From: Liolophura sinensis
Taxonomy: Eukaryota > Mollusca > Polyplacophora > Chitonida > Chitonidae
DNA: 64,000 nt
NCBI RefSeq assembly: GCF_032854445.1
Contig: NC_088306.1
Location: 10,721,386-10,785,385 of the forward strand
Direction of reading: 5' to 3'
Both the position numbers and the translations under genes were made by a program. Below the pieces are notes generated by a model. That model was not told where the DNA came from and did not search any database. It saw only the letters and a list, made by a program, of their open reading frames with translations. The number at the start of each line of letters is the position of its first letter. Position 1 is the first letter of the stretch. Shown here piece by piece: positions 1 through 12,233 of this stretch.

Positions 1-1159
1 GAAGTACATGGCAGAACTCTGATCAAACGTTCATAGTCTATATCACAAACTCTGCATCATTTTTCACGTATTTTTTAAATATGCAAATTTTCTAAAGTGT
101 TTTTTTTTAATTTTAAGAAAAGCAAGTAAGAGCTCAATTTCTCTTCTCTGCTCAGTCCATTCTCATATATGCATTTTAAACATGACTGAGATTCAACACT
201 TAGAGAAAATTTTGACTTTGTAGTCGATTGTAGACAAATAACGGAATCTCCTATATACTATAGCTATATACACCAGATAATCAAGATTATGTTACACGAT
301 TTTAATGATAGTTCTGTATTTTCACGACTGTCACGGTAACCAATCCCCATATCATTACCGTGGCGACCCAATGGAACGTCATTCCGAAGACACAGTAGAC
401 ATGATACTCAAACCATTCACAGTTTATTGACAATGAGGCAACCAAAGTTGAAGGTGTCCTCATTTACTGAACGTTAGATAATTAAATAATTTTTAGACCA
501 AACACAAGTTTGGATTGAGCCCATGTTTGCCGCGTATGGTGTATTTACATCAGATGTTAAAAACTGCAGGCTACGGTCTACAAAATGATACTGCTGATTG
601 TGAAAAGTTCAAGTGGGGTATGTCAGGGAAATATTCGCGTCGCACTGCATGAAGGACCCAGAAGAGAAAAATAATGTGTAGATGAATAACATTAGTGATA
701 CAGGTAATGCAAGCAAGAGTTGCTCTGGAAAAAAAAAACCGCAGCCATCTAATAAGGGTGACGCCATTGATATTTTAGTAACAGGTGCACATGTAAAGTA
801 TACCAACTATTTTGATACTTTCATTTCTAAAACATAGGAGGTTAGTAGGACCAGGCATTTTTCGGCCATGGTTTTTTTTCTTCTTTTTTTTTTTGGCTGA
901 TCTATTTTGACATTATGTCGTATATGTGTACCGAGGTGTTGTACTTGAACAAGTCATAAAAACGCTCGGCATTCCACTCTACGCCTCTCTTCACGCTGCT
1001 ATCAGGAAAATCTCTGTTTCAACTGTAGAGTTATTGCTGTTTGCCTGTTTGTTTTGACAGTCAGGGATCCGGAATGAAGTCATACGGCCGCTGTCTTTTG
1101 ATCTTGCCGACAGTCTGACTTGAGAAAACCTATATAGCATATTTTAAAGACTATTTAAA

Positions 1160-1163
<4 letters not shown>
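1..1163. other. unique A+T-rich DNA, no gene seen
   Basis: No convincing exon, RNA gene or repeat family is visible. The only simple sequence is T-rich runs near 870-895. The open frames are short and their translations look random. Confidence 0.6.

Positions 1164-1195
<32 letters not shown>
1164..1195. repeat. (TA)16 microsatellite
   Basis: A perfect TA dinucleotide run of 32 bp in unique DNA. It is likely to vary in length between individuals. Confidence 0.97.
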
Positions 1196-1198
<3 letters not shown>

Positions 1199-2017
1199 GA
1201 CGCCAAGTTTACAAGGGGCTTCCTCTTAGTCTGTTGCTGTTCAACATCAGATCTTGAAATCCCTGGCTGCATAACAGGCAGAATATAAGCATGCAGGCCC
1301 GTAATTTGCTTTATTCCTTTAAGTTCGCGATGTGTGACACATCCCGTAAAAGTAGACCGCTCGTCTCTTGAGCTCGCGGTTTTATATCTTGTCCCAACCT
1401 CAACAACTACGTATATCAGCACACAGGTAAAGCGCTCGTGCAGCTTGTCACTGGCCCAAGAGGCAATTTATTATGGCTTGTTAGTAATTACCGGTTCTCT
1501 GTTTGTCTCTCAGCTTTTAAAGACAAGGCCTGAGTAAATTACTAGGGTTGGCGATCGTTCGTTCAACTTATATCGCCGTTTATCTGTCCCTCTCGTCGCT
1601 TAGACCCCACTTTGTAGAAGCCAGCAATACCAGAGTCTCGGTGTGTCTGCTTGTGTTATCTGCCCAGAGTCTATCTACGGAGCGTTGCTAAGTCTATTTC
1701 GTCTACACCCCTATCTCGATAATGTACACCTTTACGCTATAAGAGGCTCATTAATACGCTAACCACAATTCGAATGCCTGAAATAGCTACACTCTTCAAC
1801 ACCTGAGGAAGACGCTGGTGTCGTAAAACGAGGCTGTATATGGGAGAGACCTGAAGTTCTAAACGAGACATCATTGTCTGTTTAGCGACTGAAAAGCCAA
1901 AGGCTTTGTGCTAACGGTATAAATAGGACAACATTTGTACGACTTTCTGCTTCTCTTTGGTGGACCAAGATAGCTCAAATGTCATTGTGGAAATAATGGA
2001 CAGCCAAATATGATCAA
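1196..2017. other. unique DNA, no gene seen
   Basis: The part around 1340-1560 is somewhat richer in G+C than its surroundings but shows no splice-framed reading frame. Short phrases at 1390-1460 loosely resemble 5190-5270, possibly as remnants of one old dispersed repeat. This is too weak to call. Confidence 0.45.
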
Positions 2018-2155
2018 ATTTTTTTATTTATTTCATTGGCGTTAAACCGTATTTAGCAGTTTTGTTGGGAGGAAACCTGGCAGAACCCTAAGGAAACCCA
2101 AAACCATCTGCACGTTGCTGGAGACCTTCCCATTTGTGACCTGAGAGCCACATGT
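2018..2155 (-). repeat. degraded SINE fragment
   Basis: A T-rich tail is followed by a 'ggcgttaaaccgtattta' block, 'gggaggaaacctggcagaa' and 'ccttccca' in the same order as the main SINE of this window read in reverse. Many substitutions and a missing tRNA-like head mark it as an old copy. Confidence 0.75.
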
Positions 2156-2192
2156 GGTTAAAGGTATCAAGCTATAACTAGCTTAGTTGTAT

Positions 2193-2400
2193 GGTCGTGA
2201 TTTCTAATCTGGCGTAGATCGATTTGTCTTCTCCAGTGAAGATCACGGAATATGGTGTGCACACATTTCTCGTGGCAATGCCATACTGCAGTGGTCTGCG
2301 GTCGTGGGTTCTAATCTCCCGCAGGTCAATTTGTCGTCTTCAGTAAGGAACAAGGAATCTGATGTGCAGACACAGTTTCTTTGACGCCGGAATACCGCAG
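2193..2400. repeat. imperfect ~107-bp tandem duplication, tRNA-like
   Basis: Two diverged units start at 2193 and 2300. Each begins GGTCGTG, continues with TTCTAATCT, then 'gatttgtc'/'aatttgtc', and ends near 'atactgca'/'ataccgca'. In the second unit GTGGGTTCTAATCTCCC resembles a Pol III B box, so this may be a duplicated tRNA-derived SINE part. Confidence 0.6.
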
Positions 2401-4070
2401 CATTTTAAAAGTTCATTTAGTTCATAGAAGCTAATATTTCATGAATATTTCCCTAATATCATCTTTTGGCCTTTCGTTTCGGAAGGCAGTAAACCCGCTT
2501 ACTGTGTGAAGCATTGTTGATATGTCTTTTTCAGAATGTAAATTTGCTGCATTTAGTGATTTACAGATCAGCCGATGCACCAAACCAGTGACTTAGCTTT
2601 CGTGTCATGTAACATGAAGTTTGAATATTGCTACTTTGTACATTATAAGAATACCTGGTGTAATGCTGAGAGTGTCCTTTTATGTGGACGTCTTGTGTAG
2701 TTTTTTTTTTTTTACAACTCCAGCACTGTGGGAATGTATGCAATACATGTGTATAAAAAAGTGCATGTATACGCATGGTTTACAGCGTGCCTCCCTAACT
2801 CACACGGGAAGGTCATTCTGACCCGGATTAACAAGACCTTGGCTTCAGGTAAATCAAGACCTTGTTTTATCCACCAGGCGACAGCGTTTTTGATTTATTA
2901 CAGAGCTACCGAAGGCTGTAGATCTTGTGAAGGAAATAATTATCAAAATTGTTTTAAATTTATGCTTGCCCCTCTTCCATGTAGGACACCCGGGCAAGCA
3001 GGGTAACACCCGCAAGTCGAGTGCGTGTGTACACGCTGTCATGCTGTTACAGGTACAAGTAAGTTAAGAAGTATCAGGCTTAAAACTTTCTAAGTTAGTT
3101 TAAGGATGCATATCAAGGTCGGTAAAAATGTTGAATTGTGAAAGAAACGATGTGGCTATTTCTTGCATACGAACTCAAAGTTAGGAAACTTAGATGTAGG
3201 CTCATGCATGTAAATTCTAAGCCACAGCGAAATGCCGTCGTTTAGGTAGAGGCCTCTGTATTGTACTAGGCTGACAGACCATAAAATTCGTTTAAGAAAT
3301 GTATGTCCCTGAGATTCTATTTGGGCTAATTTTACAGACTGCAGTGGAATCTAATGAGTTGCAGGTAACATCGTTACATTTTTTGTAACCCAATTCTGTT
3401 TATTCCCTAGTGCTAGATGGCGTGTAAGTTGAAGTTAAAAAAAAAGTTTAAAAAAGATTTTTAAGTATTTACATGAACAGCTAGAAGATCGGTAAATGGG
3501 CAAGAGGCCGGTAAATGGACAAGAGGCCGAATTTCACCGGTTACATGTGACCATTTGCCAACTATCACACTTTGGTCAGTGCTCTGGTTTTACTGTCTAT
3601 ACATTATGGTGTAAGTCACTGATAAGAATATTCTTTGTTGAGATAAAAGAATTTCTTATACAACATTTTGTTGTCTCACCTGGGAAACACACGCTTTGAT
3701 CGCATAATAAAAGCAATTGTGAAAGAACAGGTTTCTAACTTCCAAGGCTGAACTTAACCATTTGATGGCTGCCGAACGGTTACTTTTTTTCTCTGCAGTA
3801 TACAGTAAATGGCCATTGAAACGCCACGCCCACTCTTAACTTCACCACGTAACGAACGTTAAAACACATTGTAAGATACCGTCTCGATATGTTCTTCTCA
3901 AACAAGAGGATGCACACCAACATTTATCTTGCCTTGTACAGTGTACATATCTTCCTTTTTATTATTCCACATCCGTGCTATATCCAGTTTGAAAGCAGTG
4001 TTTGAGGATAGACTGCCGATGTTACTATTAATTCAATTACAAACTGTCCACATCTAAAGTTAATAATTTA
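2401..4070. other. unique DNA, no gene seen
   Basis: No supported gene. A 19-bp phrase starting GGTAAATGG is directly duplicated at 3491-3509 and 3510-3528 with one mismatch. The rest is A+T-rich and unremarkable. Confidence 0.5.
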
Positions 4071-4525
4071 AAGGCAAAGACAACGCTAAAGTGAAGTATA
4101 TATCAGATGAAAGATCATTAAAAGCTGTCAAGGAAAATAGTTGGATTCATATTTTTTAAATAGAATTTTTTGTAACCGAATAAAATAGTGTTAAAAGATC
4201 AGATTCTACGGTGGTCTGTTGTGACCATAAAGGTATTAATGACGTCACGTCCATAATTTTTGCTTGACATAATTCGTTTCAAGGTCAAATTGACGAATGC
4301 ATTAATAGATCTATATGTATATGCATTTTGAATAATGAAATGTAGCAGTTTTACGTGTGTTAAGTAGCAAAAACATTGTTACGTCAGTGGTCCAAAAGTG
4401 AACAGAAAATGCCACCATGGAATCCTATGTTTTAAATGGATCATAGTCGTTGAGAAAAATTCTAAAAAAATAAAACAAAGTCTCTCATCTGATATATACA
4501 TTCATTTTAGTGTTTTCTTTGCCTT
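4071..4525. mobile_element. MITE-like element with ~40-bp terminal inverted repeats
   Basis: The left end 4071-4110 (AAGGCAAAGACAACGCTAAA at the outer end) is the imperfect reverse complement of 4485-4525, matching at about 34 of 40 positions with one indel. Both inner ends contain TATATATCAGATGA or its complement. TTAA lies at or beside both outer ends. At about 455 bp, with no coding frame, it fits a non-autonomous DNA transposon. TTAA is the target of piggyBac-type elements, but I would not assign a superfamily on this alone. Confidence 0.7.
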
Positions 4526-6185
4526 AAAACAAATCCTCGGGGGACGACTTGCCAAGAGGCTGTATAGGAAAGCAATCAACAGAAATTGTATCAATACAAA
4601 TATGTCGTTACAGTGTATATCATAATGCATGTCCTCGTCAGCTTTGTTTCAAAAATGTTACGTAATTACAAAAATGCTAGTAGAATTTAAAGCAGTTTTC
4701 CAATCAGCTTGAAACGAAATATCTTAACTCGTTTAACATTAAGTACAAATAACTCTGGTGGCCGATGTGTTTAGAGCGCCTGCCTCGTAATCGGATACCC
4801 GGGTTCACCCTCAAGAGCTGATAGGACACGAAAGCTAGCAATTTGGTTGTCTTGGCAAACTAACAATATATTTATATAAACAAAAGATCTTAAACAAGAT
4901 GCTCAAGCCTGGCTGAGATTGTACTATCAACGCTCAAAATTGGTACCGGTCGTCAAACTTGTACATACATATTTAAGAGTTTAAGTGGGATTACACTTTT
5001 TTATCTAAAAACCGAAAACGCTTTGTGAAGCCCGGGGATACATTTTCAGGGAAAACACATGCTATATCTTGGTCATGACATAGATAAAGCTTTATAGGCT
5101 TCGTCTCCAACTTAACCAACGCCTACAACGACCAGTATGTCCTTGTCAAGGACGGTTAATATGGTTTTAGCGAGACCGTTACCTGTCGCTTAGTCCCAAT
5201 TTCTACCTCAACCTGAGTGACTACAGCCAGGAGAGTTCAGCGCCGTTCTCAGCGTGTCATTGGTTTGGAGGGTTAGGTAATGGGTCGCAGTCGTTCTATT
5301 TACCCACCGACCCGCCACACCTGTGATACTAAGTCCCCCCAGATCAAATTTCTTAATTTCGGCACATTTTCTCAGTCGTCTAGCTGTTTGTTTAAACCCA
5401 GTGTTTACTGAATATCAAGATTGTTAACTTAACCCCAACCTCGTTCTTTTGGAAGAACGTGTGCAAAGATATAACGATGATATCATTAATTATAGTTTAA
5501 ATATCTCAACCAGGACGTCGGGATAAAATGCAAATAATTAGTTGACACTGAGGGTCAAGTCGTTGTTGTTTCAGTGAGTTGAAGAACCACTTGGACAGTT
5601 TTATTTCTCCGAACTTCCCTGTGCATAATAATTATTTTATATCTTATACTGTCTGTTCTATATCACAACTGTGTGGCTCCTGTACCGCACCTTAAGTTCG
5701 TGTATTTTTATTAGGCCTCTATATTAACTTTCGTTTCTGTGTTGAACAGTATACAATTACAATATCTCTTGGTTAAGGTTAGTAGACTAACCAGTATATC
5801 CAAAGTTAAGGATCAGTTTTCCAAACTTAACTTTCCTTAAAAATCTTTTTTTTTTGTCTCGATAAAATGAACTGTGTGTTCGGACGCGAAACGACCGACC
5901 AACTAATCAGCTCACCTTTTAATGAACCAATGGGTATATCAAAGTAGACACAGGTATACACTATTTACTGCTCTGATTGATGAACAAAGCAACGAATACA
6001 TCCTGTAATTTACCTATGCCATCAAACGCCAAATTAACATTGGAATGACTCAAGTAAGGAGCCACTCGATCATTCAGTCCATCACTGGACCTGACAGTTA
6101 AAGTAACATACAGTATTAAAGTAAAATACAGTAAAATACAAATCATGTGATCGCCTGTATCTGTACTCCGTAGTTTCTTCAGATC
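4526..6185. other. unique DNA apart from one tRNA-like fragment
   Basis: No exon is supported. The block 5100-5340 is richer in G+C and free of the known repeats, but has no reading frame worth reporting. Confidence 0.45.
4753..4860 (+). repeat. tRNA-like SINE head, partial
   Basis: TGGCCGATGTG resembles an A box and GGGTTCACCCTC a B box, spaced as in a tRNA gene, with CGTAATC in the anticodon region. There are too many mismatches in the stems for a functional tRNA. It continues into non-tRNA sequence, as a SINE would. No second copy was seen. Confidence 0.55.
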
Positions 6186-6380
6186 GGCCCCGATGGCTCA
6201 GTTGGTAGAGCGACCGCTACAGTGGCGGTAGACCCAGGGTCAATCCTAAAGGACGGCAAAAAGAGGAAGTTGTAGCTTCCTGGTTTCGCGTTCAACATGA
6301 ATGGGATAGTGCAACAACTGGTTGACCCGTATCAGTATACTGGCTTGGATGGGGCGGCTTTGATTTTGATATGGGAAATT
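6186..6380 (+). repeat. tRNA-headed SINE, second family
   Basis: The head carries a near-ideal A box, TGGCTCAGTTGGTAGAG (from 6194), and a B-box-like GGGTCAATCC (6237-6246). After it come AAAAGAGGAAGTTGTAGCTT and a body of about 120 bp without tRNA character. The body differs from the main SINE, so this is a separate family. No target-site duplication could be identified. Confidence 0.7.
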
Positions 6381-6605
6381 TTCCCCTCAATCTTCCTTTT
6401 TAATTTTCTGTTACGAAGTAAATAGGGTTATTGTGTTTGATAGTAGAGAAGTGCGGCAACTAAATGTTGTAAATTTATCCTAAAACAATTCTGTACTTTT
6501 GTGGGTATGACGTGGTTTTTGCTGAAGTCACACTGTTTTAACATACAGATATGCAGATAGGCAAGTGCTTAAGCCAATCCTGCAAGCCCAGAACGTCTAG
6601 TTTTG

Positions 6606-6875
6606 TTTATTTATTTATTTATTTTTTTATTTATTTGATTGGTGTTTTACGCCGTACACAAGATATTTCACTCATACGATGGCGGCCAGTGTTATGGCAG
6701 GAGAAAACCGGTCAGACTCCAGGAAAACCCACGACCATCCGCAGGTTGCTTGAAGATCTTCCCACTTACGATCTGAGAGGAAGCCATATGAGCTGGACTT
6801 GAACTCACAGCGACGGTATTGGTCAGAGGCTTCTGGGTCATTACGCTGCTTTAGCGCTAACCACGGAGGCCTCCA
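6606..6875 (-). repeat. full-length main-family SINE
   Basis: Read on the minus strand it runs from a tRNA-like head (near 6875) through the central domain to a (TAAA)n tail at 6606. It is flanked by TCTAGTTTTG (6596-6605) and TCTTGTTTTG (6876-6885), a 10-bp target-site duplication with one mismatch. Scattered substitutions suggest moderate age. Confidence 0.9.
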
Positions 6876-6885
6876 TCTTGTTTTG

Positions 6886-7601
6886 GATTTTTGGTAAGCT
6901 TTGTTAGGTCTGAGAATCTGGTTGTAATGACAAATAGTTCGTCTCTCCAAATCATCCACACGTTATATACATGTATCTGGCTTGTGGCGGACCGCCATGT
7001 TTTTTCTGCCTGACGTCGCGTAAATTGCAACACTTCTCGTGTTTACTCGTTACTTAGCGAGATCTTAGCGACAAGACTAATCTTTGCAGCTTACGAGAAG
7101 GTCTGTCATTGAACTGCTCGAGAATGGCGTGAGATCGAAGAGCTAAGTGACTATAAACATTTCATTGTGTTGACAATTTCCTCGTTTGTTTTATGGCCCT
7201 AACCTAATGCATTTAATAAATCACTCATTAGCACCTCTTTGGCGGTTTCCCGCGCTGGATTCCCACGTCTCCAGGCCATCCACTATCTGCCGTTAGTAAC
7301 TCGATATGTATTACCCACTGGCTAAAGCTCTTCTCGTCAAGGTGTCCAATAGCCTTTGTCAGATATTGCGTTTTCCATTAACTCAATAGATTCCTCGCGA
7401 AGCCGCAATTTGCTTTCTTCAATAATTAATATGATGTACCAGTTGTCGCGTGCGCCTAACATTTGTGGATATTTTTTGCCATTTTACCGGACCACTGCGG
7501 GTATGACCCAATTAGAAAAAGTTGGAATTGCTAAGCCACGTTATTTTCTGTGCTTAAAAAAACTTGTCACCTCAGTTGCCAGCATCAAAGTATAGTTGAA
7601 A
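6886..7601. other. unique DNA, no gene seen
   Basis: Mixed composition, slightly GC-richer around 6990-7320. No splice-framed reading frame or known repeat was recognised. Confidence 0.5.
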
Positions 7602-7880
7602 ATATTTGTGTTGAATGTTTGTATTAAGATTTGTGTTAATGTTTATTAAGATTTGTTAAGGTTTATTAAGATTTGTGTTGAATGTTTGTATTAAGATTTG
7701 TGTTAATGTTTGTATTAAGATTTGTGTTAATGTTTGTATTAAGATTTGTGTTGAATGGTTGTACTAAGATTTGTGTTAATGTTTGTGTTAAGATTTGTGT
7801 TGAATGGTTGTATTAAGATTTGTGTTGAATGGTTGTATTAAGATTTGTGTTAATGTTTGTATTAGGATTTGTGTTGAATA
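7602..7880. repeat. 24/25-bp tandem repeat, about 11 copies
   Basis: Two interleaved unit types recur: a 25-bp type starting GTTGAATGTTTGTATT and a 24-bp type starting GTTAATGTTTGTATT, both ending AAGATTTGT. One unit near 7640-7665 is rearranged. The strand is G+T-rich with hardly any C. Confidence 0.93.
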
Positions 7881-8482
7881 AACCATGTATTGTTATAACT
7901 GTGACAATATTGTTTTCATGACCTATAGTATAGCGCTGACACGAAACTATTACCTTTTGCATGTCTTATGCCATTGTTTTTCTTTTCTCTTTTGGGAGGA
8001 CCATACTGAATATCCACAATGTTACGCAACTCTGTCCAGTCATTATACCATTATACCATGTAAAGTACCTTCGAATATTATTTACATGGCCGTTATTGAT
8101 AAGGTCACCTAACATAGTTGAATGTACTAAAAAAAAACTCTGGCTGCGAAAAACGATGCATTATTAGTATTGCGCGGAGTGGGGCTTTTGTGATGACGCT
8201 GTGTTATTGATAAACTTATTCCCCGCATATTGGGACTTATGTAACCATAGTGACAGTCTGTTTGACCTTCTGTGGTGGTTACGTAATAAGCAGTGGTCAC
8301 ATGGCAAGGGGAACTGTTATCTGGGACACAAATCAATGAGCGCTGGGTACGACCTTCCCCTTTAAAGGTCATCAAAGATATCAATATTGACGACTGTTTT
8401 GCTGATTTTTGGCTTCTCAGGTCTCTGTGTGCATTCGTAACAATATTGCTCCTGCACCTCACATATGTAAAATTAAAACTTT
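7881..8482. other. unique DNA, no gene seen
   Basis: Contains overlapping short frames only. Translations have no recognisable motifs and there are no paired splice signals. Confidence 0.5.
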
Positions 8483-8494
8483 TATAATCAAAGG

Positions 8495-8747
8495 CTCAGT
8501 CGGTTAGCGCGCTAGTGCTGCGTAATGACCCAGGAGCCTCTCAACAATGCAGTCGCTGTGAGTTCAAGTCCAGCTCATGCTGGCTTCCTCTCCGGCCGTA
8601 AGTGGGAAGGCCTTGCAGCAACCTGAGGATGGTCGTGGGTTTCCCCCTGTGCCCGGTTTCCTCCCACCATAATGCTGGCCGCCGTCGTTTAAGTGAAATA
8701 TTGTTGAGTGCGGCGTAAAACACCAATCAAATAAATAAATAAATAAA
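8495..8747 (+). repeat. main-family SINE with perfect 12-bp target-site duplication
   Basis: The element starts at CTCAGTCGGTTAGCGCGC, so it lacks the first dozen bases of the head, and ends in (AAAT)n. TATAATCAAAGG occurs at 8483-8494 and 8748-8759. The A box is clipped while the B box (GAGTTCAAGTCC) is intact. The insertion looks fairly young. Confidence 0.95.
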
Positions 8748-8759
8748 TATAATCAAAGG

Positions 8760-9286
8760 TATAATTCGAAAACATACAGGCCTAAATAGGACAGATGTCA
8801 ACAAGCCAAATTTCACGAAACATAACATACAGAAATTACTCTTTTCTGTCTAATGACTCATAAACAGACTGGCAAGTATATTGGCATTGCATTAACAAGT
8901 ATGAGCCATTCCTAAAACGTGGGAGACAAATTAAGTAGCCAGAATGCAATATGCTCTACACATTTTGATATAATGGATATTTTTTTTCCAAAAGTAACTG
9001 GTTATTGATAGGAAAAATGCAGACTGTAATAGTACAAAATCTGGCAACAAATGGCAAATGTGTTACTTTCACATTTTATGACACATATTTTATATATATA
9101 TGCCAGATTTTGTAGTCTTTGGCACTTTGTCAAATGCGTCTGTTAATTAAAGAGGAACATCAGGTTTATAGCTCTATTTTATCGCTGTGTTATATTTATG
9201 TCCTACAGGTGAATTTCATCAAGTTGACACTTACTTATGACTAAAAAACGCCATATGTGTTGACATATGCAATTTATTTTCCGTTT
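8760..9286. other. A+T-rich DNA, no gene seen
   Basis: No gene or repeat family was recognised. A small palindromic pair, around 'aaatctggc' at 9038 and 'gccagatttt' at 9101, is the only structure noticed. Confidence 0.5.
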
Positions 9287-9395
9287 CGCCTGGTTTCCTC
9301 CCACCATAATGCTAACCTCCGTCGTATAAGTGAAATATTCTTGAGTATGGCGTAAACACCAATCAAATAAAAAAAACGAATAAATAAAAAAAAAG
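9287..9395 (+). repeat. 3' fragment of main-family SINE
   Basis: It keeps only the central domain from 'tggtttcctcccaccataat' and the tail 'aatcaaataa'. The head is missing, consistent with 5' truncation or erosion. No clear target-site duplication. Confidence 0.88.
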
Positions 9396-11075
9396 AAATC
9401 AAATACTTTCGGTTTCGTTTTGATCATTGTTCCACTCAAAGCATGTAGCAAAAAACGTGGGCTACGAAACAAGTTTTTTGACAAGTGAACATAGATAACC
9501 GTGTATATATACCAGAAGAACAAACATGGTGTTCTTTTTTAGCTCTGTCAGATGAGGCTGTGTCATATAGGCCATGTGGGTTGATTTTTTTTTTTTTGAT
9601 CAGCTGATAACGATGAACATGTCATGGCCATGTGTAAATGTCTATAGGTTGATGTGGGGTGGATGACTTAAGCCCTGTTACATCTGTATGGTCATTTAGG
9701 ATGTGTTCAAATCAGAGTGTCACGGTCGAGTGCACACCGTGGCTAAAACAGGCAGGCATATAGAGTCAAACTAATCAATGAAGGCCGGCAGTGGTGCGAG
9801 TATGTAAGTACATACACAGTATATCTGTGTGACTAAGGTTAATTTATTCCGGACAGGTATGTTGGCCGTTGCCTGCAGCTTTTTTTGACTCACCTGTTTA
9901 ATAAGCTCTGTTTTTTCTTCCGCCAACAGGTGTGAAACGAATTGGAGGTTGACATATCTTCCTCTGCATCATCGTTTATATGTCACCGGATGAGAATTTG
10001 CTCGTCTACTCACCTGTGGCGGGTTTTAAATGGGGTCTTATTTACCTGCATTCAGTTTAATCAGCTGGTTAATTACCCATCCGCAAATCTGACTTCACAC
10101 ACAGCGCACCTTTACGATGAGTGAGCCGAAGACAACTTATAAGACGCGTTAGCTTAAACCGACATACCCTCTAGGGCTGGGGGACATTCTTTTGCATACT
10201 AATAAGGTTTGACTGAAATTTCTTGATGTATAAATATCCCATGGTGCTAGACACTTCCGGTTTTGAGAATTTAAGCTTATTTATATCTGCGTTTGTCATT
10301 TATTTAAATTGGTTATGTTTTAGAAACAAAATGAACTATCAGGTTTGTGGTTTTTTATAAATATCTGAAAGTTTTACAAGTTATTACAAAGTTTTAAGCT
10401 TTTCAGGTGGAAAATGTTTCACCCTATCTTTACTAAGATCATTGTTTTGCCTATACATGTAGATATATAGCACGTATAGTCATAAATCTACTGTTTCCTA
10501 AGCGAAACCAAAAGAATGATTTTACAATTTCGCGTAATGGCAGTGACTAATCAAGTAGATTTGCTCCTAAATTATATGTTTACGGTTTACAAATTGATTA
10601 TCCCCGTGGATAAATTATCAATACGTTAGCAATAGCTATATTTCTATATCAAATGTGAAAGTATCACTATCTTTCACTGTCATTGTAAACCATCAAGGAA
10701 GGTGAGACGCACAATATGTCTTATAATCACCTTGCACTATTCCGAATATGGGCCAATTCTAGTTCATAAATCTGGAGTTAAAAAGTGCTTTTTCGAAAGT
10801 TTACTTACACCGTGTAATTTACCACTCTCGCATGCACGTTTACAAGTCAAATGCACATCAACTGATTCAGGCGAATTTCATGGTTTGCTTGCGTGACTTT
10901 ATGTTGATCGTTGTTTTTTACGCATGCGAATACACTTAATATGCGGAAACATGCGCGCACATCTATGCATGGGATACATCAGCTGCAGATATATGCAGCT
11001 TTTGTCATATAGTAATAAGTACTGCCATGATAAACAATACAAGAATAGGTATTCTGCGTAAGGAAAACAACGCCT
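9396..11075. other. unique DNA with a possible regulatory block at 9840-10130
   Basis: No gene. The block has AGGTGTGAA (9929-9937), which matches the T-box consensus, a TTCACAC near 10093, and several CACCTG/CAGCTG E-boxes. Whether it is regulatory is inference. Confidence 0.4.
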
Positions 11076-11090
11076 TATCATGTAGCATGT

Positions 11091-11240
11091 TATTTATTTA
11101 TTTATTTGATTGGTGTTTTTACGCCGTACTCAAGAATATTTCACTTATACGACGGCGGCCAGCATTATGTAGAAAGAAAACCGGGCTGAGCCCAGGGGAA
11201 ACCCACGACCATCCGCAGGTTGCTGACAGACCTTCAAACG
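11091..11240 (-). repeat. 5'-truncated main-family SINE, 15-bp duplication
   Basis: Only the tail and central domain are present, and the tRNA head is absent. A perfect 15-bp target-site duplication (TATCATGTAGCATGT) flanks it at 11076-11090 and 11241-11255. The head was therefore missing at insertion and not deleted later. Confidence 0.95.
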
Positions 11241-11255
11241 TATCATGTAGCATGT

Positions 11256-12162
11256 ATTGACATAGCCATATCAGGGGCATTATGCACGGAGACAGTATGA
11301 TATGGCTCTAGTGTTTGCCCAGTGTAACCGTCTATCTTGTATGCCATGTGTAACATCATGGATGGCGCCTCTTGTAGCATGAGATCTAATTGTCCGTTAC
11401 TTTTGAATCACAATCTGATCGGTTAGGGTCTGTAACGCTCGTCATTTTCAAACTGTATCTAATACCGCTTAACCTGGGGCTAGGGGCCTTAAAGGTAGGC
11501 ATGCTCATTACATCAGCATGATGCCTTTATGAACAGTTGCAATTAAAGCGCGACTGGGATACTTGTTTAATTGTTATTTGACCTGGAACTCATTCACGGA
11601 CTACGAATTTGAACTTTGATATGGAATTCATGCCTGGAATATTCATTGTCTGCCCGGCATCATTGAAAACTGATGACCGCTTCTCTCTTGTGTGTTACTG
11701 GCTTTATTTCTTATTTGTATAATTTCTTACATACCTTTGTCTTTGGGAGTTAGTGTTAAACGATGTGTTGGAAATGGATCTTGCGATTATCGACTTGGAA
11801 CGCCTTTTACGGACTACAAATGGTATATGAATGTCGGACTTGACGCTTATATTTACATCAATAACACGATTACAGATTTATAGATACACGCAGAATTCAA
11901 TGAGGTTCAGTTATCAGCCATCAACGATAAGACGAGGTAGTTATAGGTCTTTTGAACGAAAACTACCCCCCCCCCCAAGAAAAAAGAAGATTTAATTCGG
12001 GGAAACAAACAACAATGTTACTTTTCTTGTTTCCTTTGTAAAGGTTTTTGAAATCAGTGTTTCACGTCATGCCCAAATTGGTCGTGAAAGCCTTTCGCTG
12101 AACAAAAGTATATAGTACATGTATACTAATAAACTTTGTTACCACAAAAAAGTTGTGTTCAG

Positions 12163-12163
<1 letters not shown>
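11256..12163. other. unique DNA, no gene seen
   Basis: Contains a poly(C) run near 11966-11975. No exon or repeat family was recognised. Confidence 0.5.

Positions 12164-12231
<68 letters not shown>
12164..12231. repeat. (TA)34 microsatellite
   Basis: An uninterrupted TA run of about 68 bp, one of the longest in the window. Confidence 0.97.

Positions 12232-12233
<2 letters not shown>

Noticed and set aside
6186-6260. Possible functional tRNA gene
   Set aside because: A box is good, but the B box is off-consensus, stems do not pair well and non-tRNA body sequence follows. It is a SINE head.
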